A program made the position numbers and the translations under genes. From Rotaria socialis (lineage: Eukaryota > Rotifera > Eurotatoria > Philodinida > Philodinidae), in the NCBI GenBank assembly GCA_905331475.1, contig CAJNYU010003233.1, positions 62,001-126,000 of the forward strand: a stretch of DNA of 64,000 bases, read 5' to 3'. Below, one piece after another: positions 13,137 through 26,655 of this stretch. Within the stretch, counting starts at the first letter, position 1. Every line of letters begins with the position of its first letter. The notes beneath the pieces were generated by a model, which ran no database searches, was not told where the DNA came from, and was given only the letters and a program-made list of their open reading frames with translations.

Positions 13137-14209
13137 TTATATTTTTGATGTAAATTTTTGCTGCTCAAATTCAATTTGACTATCACTATCACCACCACCA
13201 TCATCATCATTATTCACATGAATACTCGTATTTCCGTTATTTGTTTTGTATGGTTTTAATTGATGATTATTTGAATTTTCACGTCCTTCTTCATGAACTA
13301 TTTCATCATCATCATCATTATTGTTAATCATACTATACTCTGAAAGGCTTCCATAGCGTCGTTTTAACAACTTCCATACGAACAACGATTGCAATAGAAG
13401 AAATACGATTGACAATATACCAAGCCAGATAAACATAACCGTTATGATTAATATATTTCCATGACTTGCTGACCATATCCAATAGGGATCATCCGATGGA
13501 AAATAAAGAATAAAACCAGCTGCATAAAACCTTAAGAAAAATAACACGATTATTTGCCACTAAAAAAATCTTCATGTTTCTACTATTACCAAGCTCCTTG
13601 TAAGAGGGTTGCAATAATTCTACAATAGGTAGCTAAAATTTGATTGGGTCGATTAAATTCCCAAATACCAGCCAAAATACAAAAGCCAATATTATACACG
13701 AGTAATGTATGAACATGAATATCAATTTCATTTCTACCATGAAGATGAAAATGAAATAAAAATCCTTCAACACCAAATGCGAAAATATTAGCTAAAAATT
13801 CGATTCCTTTGGGTAAATTGTATTTTGCATTAACAAGAATTTCAATAAATGAAGCTAAACCAAACGAAAAAAACATTGCTATATGTTGAGCATTGACTTG
13901 CTCGAATGTCCAAATCTTTCGTTTCAATGTATCATCATATGGATGTTTTAAGCCAGTAACAGATTCACCTAATATACCAATAATGATACAAATTAATTTT
14001 ATATAAGATTCAAGAGGAATTTCTCGTAATGATGATGATGGACAACATAAACAGGAAAATGTTGTTGATGAACGATATGAATTTGGCTTTCGAGTTTTAT
14101 TTCTTGAATGGCGTGAATGGAAATGTTTTACGGCGACACAAAATCCCCACCATATAGCAAATATAGCAAAGAATGTACCAGGTAGAATATGGCCCATTAA
14201 TGTACCCAT
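13137..14209 (-). CDS. TMEM45: TMEM45-family multi-pass membrane protein
   Basis: Membrane protein of the TMEM45/DUF716 family; molecular role not established. Two exons, 14209-13590 and 13530-13137, joined by a 59-nt intron that splits a Trp codon; about 337 aa. The N-terminus GHILPGTFFAIFAIWWG matches the family signature (GHxLPGxFF...WW). Several hydrophobic segments follow, with charged residues and short loops, including FHFHLHGRNEIDIHVHTLLV with the clustered histidines typical of TMEM45. The last TM segment is near residue 240. The C-terminal tail is cytosol-like, acidic and Asn/Asp-rich, partly from trinucleotide repeats (GAT/AAC) in the DNA. Intact, TAA stop. Confidence 0.88.
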
Positions 14210-14714
14210 GATGATGTTTTAAATTATTTATCTAGAAAAATCATCGTTTCTTTTGTATAGATTGAGTTCATAGAATATGAAATATGGAAATTAGTAGGAG
14301 AATCAGTAGGGTTGATCAGAATGAATTTTAGCCTAGTAAAAAGCTAACATCGGTGTTTACGAAAGGGAAAATATGATAAACTGTATTGTAAATGTTTGCT
14401 TTCAAGATAGCAGCGAATACAATAGCAAGAATTACTCGTTCTATCAATCAGATACTTATATACAGTGTTCCAAATATCATCACGAATCCAATGAATTACT
14501 ATTCCTTGTATCTAATAATCTCTCGTCTGAGATTATTTCATCCATCAAATGATAAACAGAAAAAGTAATAAGTGGCATCAATCAAAATGACATGACATTT
14601 CCATGGAGATCTTTATTTCGCCTAATCAAAAATACATAAAATAATCTTAATAGATTAATTTTTTTCACGAGAATTACCCGAGTTATGCACATGGAACAGA
14701 AAATAAAAACCTAG
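14210..14714. other. Upstream flank of the TMEM45-like gene
   Basis: AT-rich, no open frame of note, no RNA gene recognised. It separates the TMEM45-like start from the phosphoesterase relic. Confidence 0.5.
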
Positions 14715-15125
14715 TCTTGGTGTTTTCCATATGCTTCACGTATATATCCAAATATGCCATAGACTAATGAAAACAAAAAAAGATGATATATTTATTATTT
14801 TATATTAGTGTAAAACTAACATCCCATAAAATTTTAATTGAGTTACTTTATCAATAAAAGTTTGATCTTGCGAATAAATAATACCATATTGACTATGAAG
14901 TAATAAATCAGTCAACTGTGAAATCTGCACCAATTAGTATCATAAATTTTTTTATCAAGTACAAAATGATGATTACCAGCAATAATTATTTTTCAGCGAA
15001 ATTTTGTTAATGTTTTCAAATTCATCACGTTTACTTACACGTGTTAAATCACCAACATATATTAAAATAAAAGCATGATTTGAATGCCTATCGAATGTAC
15101 AAACGATACGAGTTGACAATTTTGA
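14715..15125 (-). pseudogene. Decayed MPPED-like calcineurin-type phosphoesterase
   Basis: Read on the minus strand, fragments in order match the metallophosphoesterase motifs of the MPPED1/2 family: RIVCTFDRHS (for RIVxxSDTHS), YVGDLTR...KRDEFENIN (for GDFTR), IIIAGNHHFVLD (for the GNH motif), then ISQLTDLLLHSQYG, then FGYIREAYGK (for FGHIHEAYG). The motifs lie in different frames. The metal-binding residues of the first and last motifs are altered (DTH to DRH; HIH to YIR). There is no continuous reading frame. I infer a dead copy; some breaks could be short introns, but the motif losses argue against function. Confidence 0.7.
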
Positions 15126-17532
15126 ATGGCCTATCAGGTGACGCCGATGAGAATAATAATGAGTTTTATTTTACGAAGAATATAGTTCAACAGCTTCATA
15201 TGTTATGATAACGATGAAGACGTCATCGACTCTTTTTACTCAGTAAATATTTTATTAGTATAAAAAAAAAGGATTCCACTCCGATATCGTATGGCATCAC
15301 TTTTTTTTATCCTAATCATAAGTATAGAGAGACTGTTTCTACTGGCGACATCTATACGAAATCTTGAAATATAAATAACCAAAAGGTATTTGTAACAATA
15401 TACTCAACAACTAAAACTCAAACTTCATCAACATAAACTGATAAGAAATACTGATATAGTCTTACAATTTTGGCTACGAATTACATTCTAGTTGGAATAA
15501 TAAAGAACAACTGGTTCTCAACGAAAAATATTAAAATCAATTACAAAACAAATTAAAACCTTTTCAATAAGTCGATTATTTTAAAAATCTTATTGCTTAG
15601 AGAATATAAACGAAGTTCATAGCTAAAACTGAATCTTTACTAGTGATCTGCCAGTTTTGAAACAAATCTGACAGCTGACATTAAAGTATAGCAGCCAGAC
15701 AGATGTTGTTGTTTGTTGAAAGTTGAATTAGAGAATAACCAATCAATAGGCATAAATGATATATAATATTAATCGAGAAAACAATTTAAAATATTAAGAA
15801 TTTATGTCAAATAAATATATTTAAACGTATTTTGACATGTACAAAAATCGATGAAAAGATATAAAATTAAAAGCCGAACGTTTTTTCTAGTGTCATCTTC
15901 AGATACTCATGATGATGAGTAAAAACAAATTCATTGTTAGGGTGACATTTTCAAATAAATTAAAGTTTGATTGTCACCAATTTCATTTTTTTCAAGACTT
16001 ATAGATTTTTATTTTATCAGACAAACAATTCAGCTTTTATCAAAAAACACAACTCTTTGCATGTTATTGTATAAACATTAAAAATAAATGTTTTTCATAA
16101 TAATATAATTCGCAGCAGTGCACATTTGGATGTAAACCAGTTATGCCCGCAGGCTTTTGAAAATTTTGTTTGTTTCTCGAATAACAAAAACGCAAGAAAG
16201 TGCTTTTTTTCAAGGATGCACAGCTTGTGGGTTGAGATTAAAAATAATCTCAAATCTAATATCTCTCGTCTGTTTCAAAGATCTAGATACATTCATAGAT
16301 GGGAATCAACTATGTACTGTTAGATTTCGTCTTCTTTTTTTCTGTTTACTTATGGCTTGTTTTATAAATATATCACATTCATTCAGAAAGTGACGGTTAT
16401 ATAAAGTTAAAGTCATCAAACAAGGATTCATTTCTTTTTATTGTGAACAAAAAAATCAATCTAATGTTGTTTATTTTTTCTTTGAGAATACTCTTATATG
16501 AACAGTGCTTGACTTTTCCTCTTCGTTGCTCACTTGTTGCGTTTTACTCTCAATCTCTTATACCGTCACATGGCACTAAAACATAGCTCAGTTTACTTAG
16601 CTTTTACACAATTATCTTAGTAGTATATAAGTGTATATAGGTGAAAAACATAATTCAAAAAGTATTGACATACAGACTCCGTCAAGTGCATTTTTCTATT
16701 AGTAGTATAAAGATACCTTACGTAGTCTAATGCTTACTTTTTATACACAGATGTGTGTTGAAATATAATTACATAATCGGCATATGATATACTGTTCGAT
16801 ACTTTACGATGAAGAGTAAAGAGCCTGTACTTGATATGCTATAGCTTGATTTCGATTTTTGTTCATGTCTATCGGCATCTTGGCATCAAGAGAAGCTTAA
16901 CAAGATCGACATCGTTGAAGAAACGAAAAGAAAAAAAATAGAAATGGATGTAACAACACATCCATACAAGTAAGTACATCATCGAGTTGGCTCTATTGAA
17001 TACGGTGAATGGCGAAAAATTTAATCATTTGTCAAGACAAATATACAGTGAGTCGATACTACCTGTAAAATAAAATTTGAACGAGAACGAAACGTATAAG
17101 AGAGAGAGAGAGAGAGAGAGAGGCGAAAAATGAAAAGAGAATATAGGTGTTACTTATGATAATCGATAGAGACAAAAACAAATCACTGGTTCTATTAAAA
17201 TCTGTTCTACTTTTTTTTTCTTTTTGCGTCCTTTCTTTTATTCATCTGCAACATATATAAAGAGCTAATAAACAGTTAGCATTTTACGATTAAAATTCAA
17301 TCTTTGATATTCATTCGTTTTAGCCTTTCACTCAAACATATTGTTCATATAATCGCTTGTCATTCTGGATTAAGATCAAATATGTAAGTAAGTACGATTT
17401 AAGTGAGAAAGCGAATAGCAATCAGATCATGTTTTGTATGTATTTTGTGATTATGATATTACGTAGCTTGAATATTTTATTTTATTTTATTTTTTTAAAT
17501 CATACATAAACGTTCAATCTTGAACGTTTTAA
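15126..17532. other. Long intergenic region
   Basis: AT-rich sequence without convincing coding content. Contains a (GA)n run at about 17101-17121. Open frames at 16126-16393 show no family resemblance. Part of 15130-15240 may be further remnant of the phosphoesterase copy. Confidence 0.5.
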
Positions 17533-19450
17533 TCAGTTGCATTCTGCAGCTGTATCGATCGGTACATTACGTTCGATCGGTTCTTGGGGACGATATTCTC
17601 GATTTGGATCGAAGGTTTTTGCATAATTTCCATCAGATCCATTGCAAGATAAATGAATGGGTGCTATTTCATAAAATTCTTGAAGTATAGCTGTAGTTAA
17701 TGGAGTCCATCGTATAGATCTATAATTTTCAAACACTGTTTGACTTTTGCTTGTCGTAGCATAATCGTATCTAAATCGAGCGAATGATTTGCTTTAATTT
17801 TTCATTGAATCATAACTTACTCTTTCATTGTTTGAAAAAATCGATCAAGTGCATCATCTCTTACACTTGTCTTACATAGTTCAAGATCAGCTCGTGGATA
17901 ATAATGCATATAATTAACACACATTTCATCGCTTATTCCGTAGCCTCCAAACGTCATATTCTCTCGAATTTGTGTATTATAAATACATGTGTGTAAAATG
18001 ATGTCGCCACGTTCAATTAAAATCGGTTTAGGTAGTAGACGAATTTCTTGAAAATGAGGACTATAATGACGATCAATATTTAATGTTATAAGATCGCCAT
18101 TTGTCTTTACAATACGAGTAAATGTTTCTATACCATTAAGATGTGTGTGCAATTGTGATGCGAACACTGTTATGCCTTGTTTTGGTAAAGTTGCTTGTGT
18201 GCATTCACGAGAACAATAACCAGAAATACGAAATTGATTGGCTCGTGGTGGAATAGAATTTTTTTCATTATATTCAAGACCAACTTCCATTATGCCAGCA
18301 TCATATTTTCGTAATTCAGGTGTATAATATAGTCGTATACCTGATTGATCAATGATACCTTTCTTTAATGATGGATTATTGAAATGTACTTCAAGCACAA
18401 GAAAACGTGACGTATTTTTGCCACCTATGAGTCCGCCAGCATCTTTTGGATAAGTAAAATTCGTCGCGCCTAATGCCCATGCACCAACAACACGACGACA
18501 TGGTGTTAAACCCATTGGTTTTTGTTCACTAGTACATACGCCATTAAATGCCGGTATATCGAAATCAGACGCAACATTACAATGAAATAGTTCCATATGA
18601 TGCACGATTCCGTCACTTTGCGGCGAGACGATACCATCAAAACGAATGATATGATGAGGTTTTGCCATAATTTTTGCTGGCAATTCAAAACGTGTACACC
18701 AATAAGTTGTTTCAACATTTGGTATAAGAACATCGCCATTTAAAAAATCATGGTGTGGATCTTCATCGGGTATTTGATCAGAATCAGCCTAGATTTATAT
18801 CAAAAAATTTTGAATAATTATAATAAAAATTTAATCATGAAGCTTACTCGACTTTTTAATAATTGAACACGTTGTAAGATTAAATTCATTCGTTCAACAT
18901 CCATCGTGATTGATTTTCCTTGTTTAATTTTTTCGAAATCTTCATGCACCATCGATCCAGTTAATAAATGTGTCGTACCACTATCGATAATATAATTTCG
19001 TTGTTGTCGGTTGCATGTATCTAATGGTCGAATAATTCCTATTGAATATTCTTTTTTTCTTTTATTTCTGGTACTAACAGCATTTAATACGCGGAAATCT
19101 AGTTTAACACTATTCTTCAGTATAAACAATGAACTATCTTCATTTGTATAAGCATTATAGATTTTTTCATCGTCACCAAATATAATAACATCTAAATTGT
19201 TCGTATCTAAATCGTGATTTGAAAATGCAAGTATACCACAGTAACCGTTTGTTAATGTAATATTCCATCGAAAAATAAGTTTAGCATCGTCATACGAATC
19301 ATAGTCCCATTCAAGTGTACTTTCCAATGGTTCTGACAGTCCAACCATATAGCTTAATGTTTCATAATCTTTCAATCGTTCTTGTGAATATCCCAAAGAA
19401 AAACTCAATTTAATGACGAACAATATTAATAAAAATCGTGATCGTAACAT
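17533..19450 (-). CDS. DBH: Dopamine/tyramine beta-hydroxylase-like copper monooxygenase
   Basis: Secreted or vesicular copper- and ascorbate-dependent hydroxylase; by family it makes noradrenaline from dopamine or octopamine from tyramine. Three exons, 19450-18848, 18788-17821 and 17770-17533, joined in phase; about 602 aa, close to human DBH. Residues 1-20 form a hydrophobic signal segment. A DOMON domain follows (LEWDYDSYDDAKLIFRWNI). The Cu2 monooxygenase domains keep the ligands: HH in GIVHHMELFHC and H in LEVHFNN for CuH, HTH in ASQLHTHLNG and the Met of SDEMCVNYMHYYP for CuM. Other DBH-like landmarks are AWALGA, SGIRLYYTP and HYSPHFQEIR. The tail ends ECN. It could instead be a MOXD1-type paralogue. 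It appears intact. Confidence 0.92.
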
Positions 19451-20657
19451 TTATCTTTATGTCTGTTTGTATGTGTGCATATGCAAATGAAAAACTTGTC
19501 GTCTATCGATTAAATGTAGTAAAAAAAAAGCAGAAGCCGCAAGATTGTTTCCTTTTATGATTATCAGTTAATCTGAATTCAATGAGATGTAGCACGACAA
19601 TAAAACTCGAGGAACAAACATTTGTTTCCTATTTTTCTCTTGTCTTTCTCTGCTACTCGTTATTCAGGATCAAATAGAGAGTAGCTATGCCCACGGTTCT
19701 TTGTGTTTGCATTCGCATATATTAAATCCGGTTTGAGAGAAAATAGATAAAAGAAATCAATCAACATTATGTTGTGTCATTGGAGTAGTTATGCTTTTCT
19801 TTTTGCGTCTTCCATTGATTTCGAAATTCATATGCTTGGGAAAAAAAGAATAGAATCTAATGACAAACAATTGAAAGGTGATAGAAAAGTTTCAGTAAGA
19901 CTGATTGCATTTCACGTTGGCGTCTATTTGCAGACGGTAAAACGCAGTCATCATCATCGATTCAAGTGGCTTTGGTTTACTTGAAAAAAAAACTTTGTTT
20001 TACATTTCTTTTTGTGTTCTATTTTGCCTGAAACGTGCCATCGTATGTTAAGCAACAGAAACACAAGACGCATATGCATGAAAAAAAACCTTTATCCAAC
20101 TTATTTAGTGTCATAATCGGATGTAAAAGGAGAAAAAATCAACAATAATATATGAGAAGCAGTCTTCCTTTCAATGAGCTTTATATTTTCTAAGAGACTG
20201 CCCGTTGTTCTTATTCTTAATCGTCTTTGAAAAAAAGAGAGAAAAAAAAGAGAGAAAAAAAGAAAGAGAAATTATTTAAGAAAAGAATAAGAGAGCATGA
20301 ATTTTCAAAATATAAAATACCGTTTATTAATATAAGACAAAAAACAACAATAAACAACACTTGAAATCATTTTTGTGCTTTATTTTCAACTTCAACTTCA
20401 TTCTTTTCTGAATCATTTTTCTCCTTATTTATTTGTATATATATATATATATATATAGAAGTGAAGATATAATAACAATCACGTCAACTGTACAACAACT
20501 ACAAATAGACGCCTATATCCTTTTTCTTTTTATTCAACCACACACTTTCCAATGATTATGAATACTATCAAGGGAAAGTGAAAGAAAAAACTAATCCATG
20601 AAATAATAAAGAATAACTTTCGTACGTCTTCTATATTCGCTTTTATTTTCTCGCATC
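19451..20657. other. Shared upstream region of divergent DBH-like and claudin-like genes
   Basis: Divergent promoter space between the minus DBH-like gene and the plus claudin-like gene. Contains a purine-rich GAAAAAAAGAGA tract at about 20229-20275 and a (TA)n run at about 20438-20457. No gene recognised. A plus open frame at 19769-19984 lacks support. Confidence 0.5.
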
Positions 20658-23167
20658 ATGATCTACAACGACCGATTGCCGCCGCCAGCTAATTGGCCAC
20701 CATTAGTTCGTTATCCAAGTTATCGTCCTGATCGAGATCGAGTAAGTGAACGTTTCGTTTTTGTATACCTCTGACAATTGTGTAGTACACTAATAAACGT
20801 CCTAGAGAATCGTAGAAAACTGGTTTTTTTTGTATAAATAAAGAAAAAAAAGACGCTGAAGCTCTAAAATGCGAAGTTATGAAGAAAAAAAGAATAATAA
20901 TGTTTGACTACAATACAAGTAAGATGTATCGTCTTAAATGTACTTCATGAAAACAAGCAAGTCCTCGCAAATTGAATAGCATAAGTATTGTTTGTTTCTT
21001 TAGATGATCGACGGAGAAAAAAAAGTCAAATCTCAGTTTTCAAATAAATCAATGTAATATAATAATCTGCATATGTAAATCGGATCGACATGAATTTTTC
21101 GTCAGCTATTTTGAAATGTATTATATTTCACTTTCTGATTGATGTTTGTGTTGTGCAATTCGCTATTATTCCATTTATTTTCGTTTTATTCTGTTCGCGC
21201 ATGACACGAATGAAACTTATGTCAACAGCGTTTTTCATCTCACTTACATATACATTTTCGTCGAGTTGCTTTTCATCGTTTAAAAAAAAATTAAATCTGC
21301 ATAAGAATAGAAGAAAAGGTTGCACTTCATCTTTTCAATTTTTTTTTGTTGTTTTCTACGCTTCGAGTGAGGGCGAATCGAACGGAAATCGGAAAGTGTG
21401 TGTGTGTCTGTGTGTGCATAAGTACGTTTGCCACACAGTTTAACGTCGAGTTTAGTTGAATTTAAGTTTAACCACAAGTAGAACCTTTATAAAATAAATA
21501 AGCACAGAAGACGACGTTTTTTCTCTCTCTTTATTAATGATGATGAAACAAAATTCTTCTACGGCAAGATCTTATTTGTTTTTTTAATTGATATTTTTAC
21601 TATCTATGCATGTATTATTTTAGCGATTGAGCATTCTTTGGTTTCTTGCTCTGTCCATCGTATCACTCAGTTTAAGTGTAATTGCATTGATCATTGTTTT
21701 TGCTGTTGAAAGTGCGTGGTTCCGAGACAGTTTTGGACAGAATCAAAATCGATATGGCCTTTGGCGTTTATGCTCGTTTAATAATAATACATGCGATAGT
21801 TGGTTTTCTTCTAGTGGATCATATAGTGTTTACATTGAGCAACGTCGTAATCAGTCGAAAAGTAACACTAAATTGAATATGATAATTTTTTCCTATTGTT
21901 GACTAATATGTCTCGTCTATTTGCTTCAAGATGGTATAAATGCATGGCAAGCCCTTGAAATCATATTTCTGTTTCTTACAACAGCAACATTAATTACTAC
22001 TATAGCTTCGTTTGTTTGTTATCGATGTCGGAACAATTTTCATTATTATTTGGCTTTGTTAGCAATCTTTTGTATTTGGCTTGCAGGTAATCATTTGCAT
22101 TTTTTCAATGATTGAAACGTAACTATCAAATAATAAATTTGCATTTTTTTTCAGCGAGTATTGGCATTTCATCATTATTTGTGTTTGGATTTGCTGTATT
22201 TAATGTTGCAACCACACCGCGTGATCTCGATTGGTGCTTTTATCTCAATCTGGTTGCTGTTATACTTGAAATTTTGGCCGCTATACTTTTATCTATTTAT
22301 GTTGCACTCTTAAAAAAGCCAATCAAGTAAGTTCAAATTTTCTTTTTTACTCATTTGTCTATTTGATTTATTATTAAAAATCTATCTGTTTTTCAAAGGC
22401 ATAACGAAGATGATACTGTTGTTGAAACATTTGCTGATTTTAATGGTTATCCAGCAACATTCAGTCCGTCGACATTTGTTATTGTCAGACGAAATCAAAA
22501 AAAGAGAAATAAACCATATAACTATTCGCAAGTACTTTATCCGAATCATTACTTCCCAACGACAACTAACGGCCTAATGATTAATGACCTTTATAACACT
22601 GATTATACGGTCAATCCAAATCATCAATCGCTTACACGTTATACATCTATTGCAACTGTAAATGAAACTACTAACACTAGTCAACAACAGACATTACCAC
22701 CTCTTCAACCTTATGAACGCACTCGCTCTAATATGATACTTTCCCCATCACCGACAAACGTCCTACCACCAATGCCAGAGATATCACGCAGAACAGAACC
22801 TTTTGAAGTATTACCATCACCTTATCGATATCAATCACCTCCATCGCCACCGAATTGGCATCGGACAGGAATCAATATTACTAATCGATCCATTGGCTAT
22901 GCTTCTGAACCTACGACTGATTACATGCAACGAGATTACTATCCACCTCGATCTAATACAACTGAACGCAGATTCGGAAAGAATAATGAACCACGCCTAT
23001 TACATTATTACACAGGCTATGATTATTTTGCTACTCTTGATCCATCAGATCTTGCAATAACAAGACATCATCCAGCAACTACAACAACATCACTCGGTGG
23101 TCCAATAAGATATGGTGATAATCCATCTTATCATCCTCCAAGTGACTATATAAAGAGTATATTGTAA
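20658..23167 (+). CDS. Claudin/PMP22-like four-transmembrane protein with long Pro/Tyr-rich tail
   Basis: Likely a junctional or membrane-organising protein of the claudin/EMP/PMP22 superfamily. Five exons: 20658-20741, 21624-21861, 21931-22086, 22155-22326, 22399-23167; the phase is consistent and the product is 472 aa. A short Pro-rich N-terminus precedes TM1 (WFLALSIVSLSLSVIALIIV). The first extracellular loop carries W...YGLWRLC...C, the claudin-type GLW-C-C signature. TM2 lies in LEIIFLFLTTATLITTIASF, TM3 in the ISSLFVFGFAVF region after a short exon, TM4 in LNLVAVILEILAAILLSIYVA. The cytoplasmic tail (about 250 residues) is unusually long, rich in Pro, Tyr and Ser, with PPSPPNW and PPMPEI stretches that could bind SH3/WW domains (inference). 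The last residues are SIL. The first intron is long (882 nt). Confidence 0.82.
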
Positions 23168-24788
23168 CACACGTAATGGAACAAAACAAAAAAGCCTCTA
23201 TGTTCTTTGTTCGTTCGAGTACATGGAATGAGTCGTACTAAATGCTTTTGTATTTATATGTTGTCACACTCATTGCTTCGTGTTTTCGTTTCATTCCGTT
23301 TGATTCATTTGTTTGCTTTGGATGCTTGATAAAATTATGCAGTTCTAGACTTTTTTTCTATAAATATATATATCGCATTCTATTTCTTTCGGTTTATTAT
23401 ACGAATATTCTTTGAAAAACATTTTTATCGTTGATTGATGATTGAAAAGATTCGCAATCGGAAATGTACTTTTCTTTTCTTATAGAAGTGTATCTATGAT
23501 AATCTAGCTGTAAAAAAATTGGACTTCATTCTAGTGTCAGTTCTTTGTATTTTTCAAAAATAAATGCTCGTCTGATGATTTGCATAAATGATAATCTTAT
23601 ATCTCTTTCTCAATAAAAAGAATTGTCTCGTTCAAACACTAAACTTTATCATAACTGAATATTCATTTGGTTTCATAATGGCAAGTAAATACAATTGTTA
23701 TTGATGTACAATTATGAGTAAGCTTTTTCGTACATTTCTTGGTCAGCTCCATTGAATGGATAATTAGATTTTTCTCTTTGATTCCATATTATAAAAAGGC
23801 ACAAAGACTAGTTGTAATCATGACAAGTTTCTACTGATCAGCAATCAACGCGTTCATGAAAGAATTGATCGGAATATCGCAGCGGGTGATTCGAGTCATT
23901 TTTTCTCTGCTTATTTATAAAAATTACCCATCATCATTTGTACTGTCGAAATCAGAACTATTGTGACGATTAATCAAGCAATCACACATATAATCCTAAT
24001 GTGAACTGAAAAAAAGTAAATCCTATGCAGACCCAATCGATGTTATATCGTCCGACTTAAATCATTTTCATATATGGTTATCTGCAAGCATAGTAATCTG
24101 AACTAATGCAAAAGGAAATAATGACTTGGCGATAAAGAAAAAAAGAATTTGTATGATAATGAATTTTTGAAAAGTAAAATCGAAAGACGTTTGTTCTAAA
24201 AGAACTTATACATCATACTCAATAATACGTCATTTTAGTTTTGGTGCATTTATCGAGTAAGGGCTGACACATTTTTTTTTGTCATGAATAACTTGAGCCA
24301 CAATTAATGCTTATCTAAATATGTGTCGTATTTATGCATATAAAGCGAGAATCAAATGTACATCCACCATGATTAAATCTCAATATTTGAATAACTTCTA
24401 TCATGATGACGACAAATAATAATCAACTTGTGAATGCAAAAGGTAGTCAAATGACTTCGCAGTGCGGGTTTCTATTTACATCTGTAATTTAATTCTTTCG
24501 TTTATAGATACGTAATTTCATTTTATTCATGTACGATACACGTAGTATGTCTCTTATCCTGAGCAGAGAAATAACAGATCACCATTGTTATAGTCATCTT
24601 ATGAAAACCACAATTTCGAAAGTGCACAAAAATATCATTCATTAGCTTGATTAGAAAAATTCAAAAAATATCACATCGTTTTCTCCATGAGAACATCAGT
24701 GAGATCATCGATCTATTAACTTTCCAGTAATTTTCTTTTAATTTCGTCAAAATTCGACTGCGATGATAAAGTTAATTTTCTTAATTCA
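23168..24788. other. Convergent 3' flanks
   Basis: Region between two convergent genes (claudin-like and TRPA-like). AT-rich, no coding or RNA gene recognised. The first ~400 nt are probably the 3' UTR of the claudin-like gene, with AATAAA-like signals. Confidence 0.5.
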
Positions 24789-26514
24789 TTATGAAATACG
24801 AGAATTAGCCTTTTCAAAAGCATCACTTAATTCATCGGTTTTACGCATTACCCGTATATGATCATATTCCTGGAATAAAGGTTCACCTGCACGATCAATG
24901 CGTTGTCGATAATATCCAACTTCACATATAACATATTCTCTTGTTGAAAGATGTCGAGAACTTCGACTTGCTGGCGTATTACGATGAATCTGATCAGTTG
25001 TATTTCCAGATGTAAAAATATTTGTTGTTGATGGTAAATCAACACGTGGTGTACGTAACTCTAATTTCCATAGATGATATTTTTTTAGTTCATGAATTTG
25101 TGTAACTTGGCTTTGAAAGCACAAGAACAACGAGCGTCTTGATAAGGCAAGTACTAATCGAGAACACGTTTCACAGAGAAGACCAAATCTCGCTTGTAAG
25201 CCAAGACATGTTTCAATACGTGCACGTGAATGTTCACACTTAGCATTTGCACGAAAACGTTTTACATCGGAAACTGCAAGACCAACCTAAAAAGAAAAAC
25301 AAATCTTAACTAGTACTCTATCATGGATTCGTACATACCATAATATTCATAATTACAATGTTCATAGTAAATACAAATATTGAGTAGAGTACCATGGCTG
25401 CTTCATTGCCTTGTAGAAATTTTCCATTCGGAAAAAATAAATCATCAACATCATATTCTCCTGTATGCATTGCTAATGTTTTTGGTATTGAATAAAATAT
25501 AGATGTAAACTGTGACTTTTTTATGAACGAATAACATATGAAATGCAATTATATATCCAATTCATATAAATACATAAATAAGACAAAATTTCAAAAATTT
25601 TAAAAATACACTAACAAATAAAAGATCATATTTGCCAATAATTTTTAATGCATTCATAAATACAAGTAATAATAAAGTTCAAACACTAACCCTTCCTAAG
25701 GCACCGGCTTCCCATTGCCATTTGCAGCGAATACCAGTGCGTTGCGTGCACTAATCAATATCAATGCCGAATAAAATTGCGCAAATATATGTATGCAGCT
25801 CAAGAAAATTAACAAAAAAAACCACGTAGATATTTTTCACGCTGTGTTACTAATTTTAAAAGTTCTTTCAATAATACAATTATCGAACAGATTAATAATA
25901 AAGCACGTAGAAATTCTAAGAAATATCCATTTAATTAATTTCGAAAGAAATCTTTTCGAAAACTTACGACGTAGCCCATTGCTTTTTAGAGAATGTTTTT
26001 GATCGTATATTAATTTTTCACATAGTTGTTTACATGTTATATCTGATACATCATAATACGAGTGTGGCGGTGTTGATGAACTCAATGCAACACCAGTATG
26101 TAGACATACAAATGAAATTTGTGCAAGTAATATCAGTAAATATAGAAAATTGCCAAATAATAGAAATTTTAAATCAACACAAATTTTCACGATATCATGA
26201 TGATAAACAGGTGCGTGATTAACTTCGGGAGTCAAGGACAATGGATGTTGTTTAAGCCAATTTGATGTTGAAAATCTTTTCGAACGAACAAACATACAAC
26301 GATGTGCTGCTGGACGTGCTCGTAGACAATCATCAACAACTGATAAATCTACACCATCTTCACCGACACATTGTTCGAGTAATAGTGGCACCAATGGAAT
26401 CATTTCTGCCTAATATAAAAAATAAAATAAATTGCCATCATATTCTTATTAACAAAATACATAGACATGAAAGAATCTCTGGTATTTTAACGATTAGCGC
26501 TGATATAAAATGTT

Positions 26515-26655
26515 GACTGAAGTAGTCAAGAGGGAAACGGCAGACTTGAAGTAGAAAAGAACGTCGAAGTACGTCAAAGTAGACTGTTTGAAGTAGTTCA
26601 AAGTAGGACCAAGTAGCTGAAGTAGCTTGCAGTAATCTCAAGTACTTCAAAGTAA
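26515..26655. repeat. AAGTAG/AAGTAC short-motif cluster in an intron
   Basis: About ten copies of AAGTA(G/C) or AGTA variants spaced 4-20 bases apart, within the 292-nt intron 26410-26701 of the TRPA-like gene. It is an imperfect, irregularly spaced repeat rather than a clean satellite. A second AAGTA-rich patch lies at 34930-35075 upstream of the same gene. Confidence 0.6.

Noticed and set aside
25600-25720. Possible extra intron in the TRPA-like S4-S5 region to avoid the stops
   Set aside because: Spacing and residues match the TRPA S4-S5 segment throughout, so the stops lie in coding sequence.
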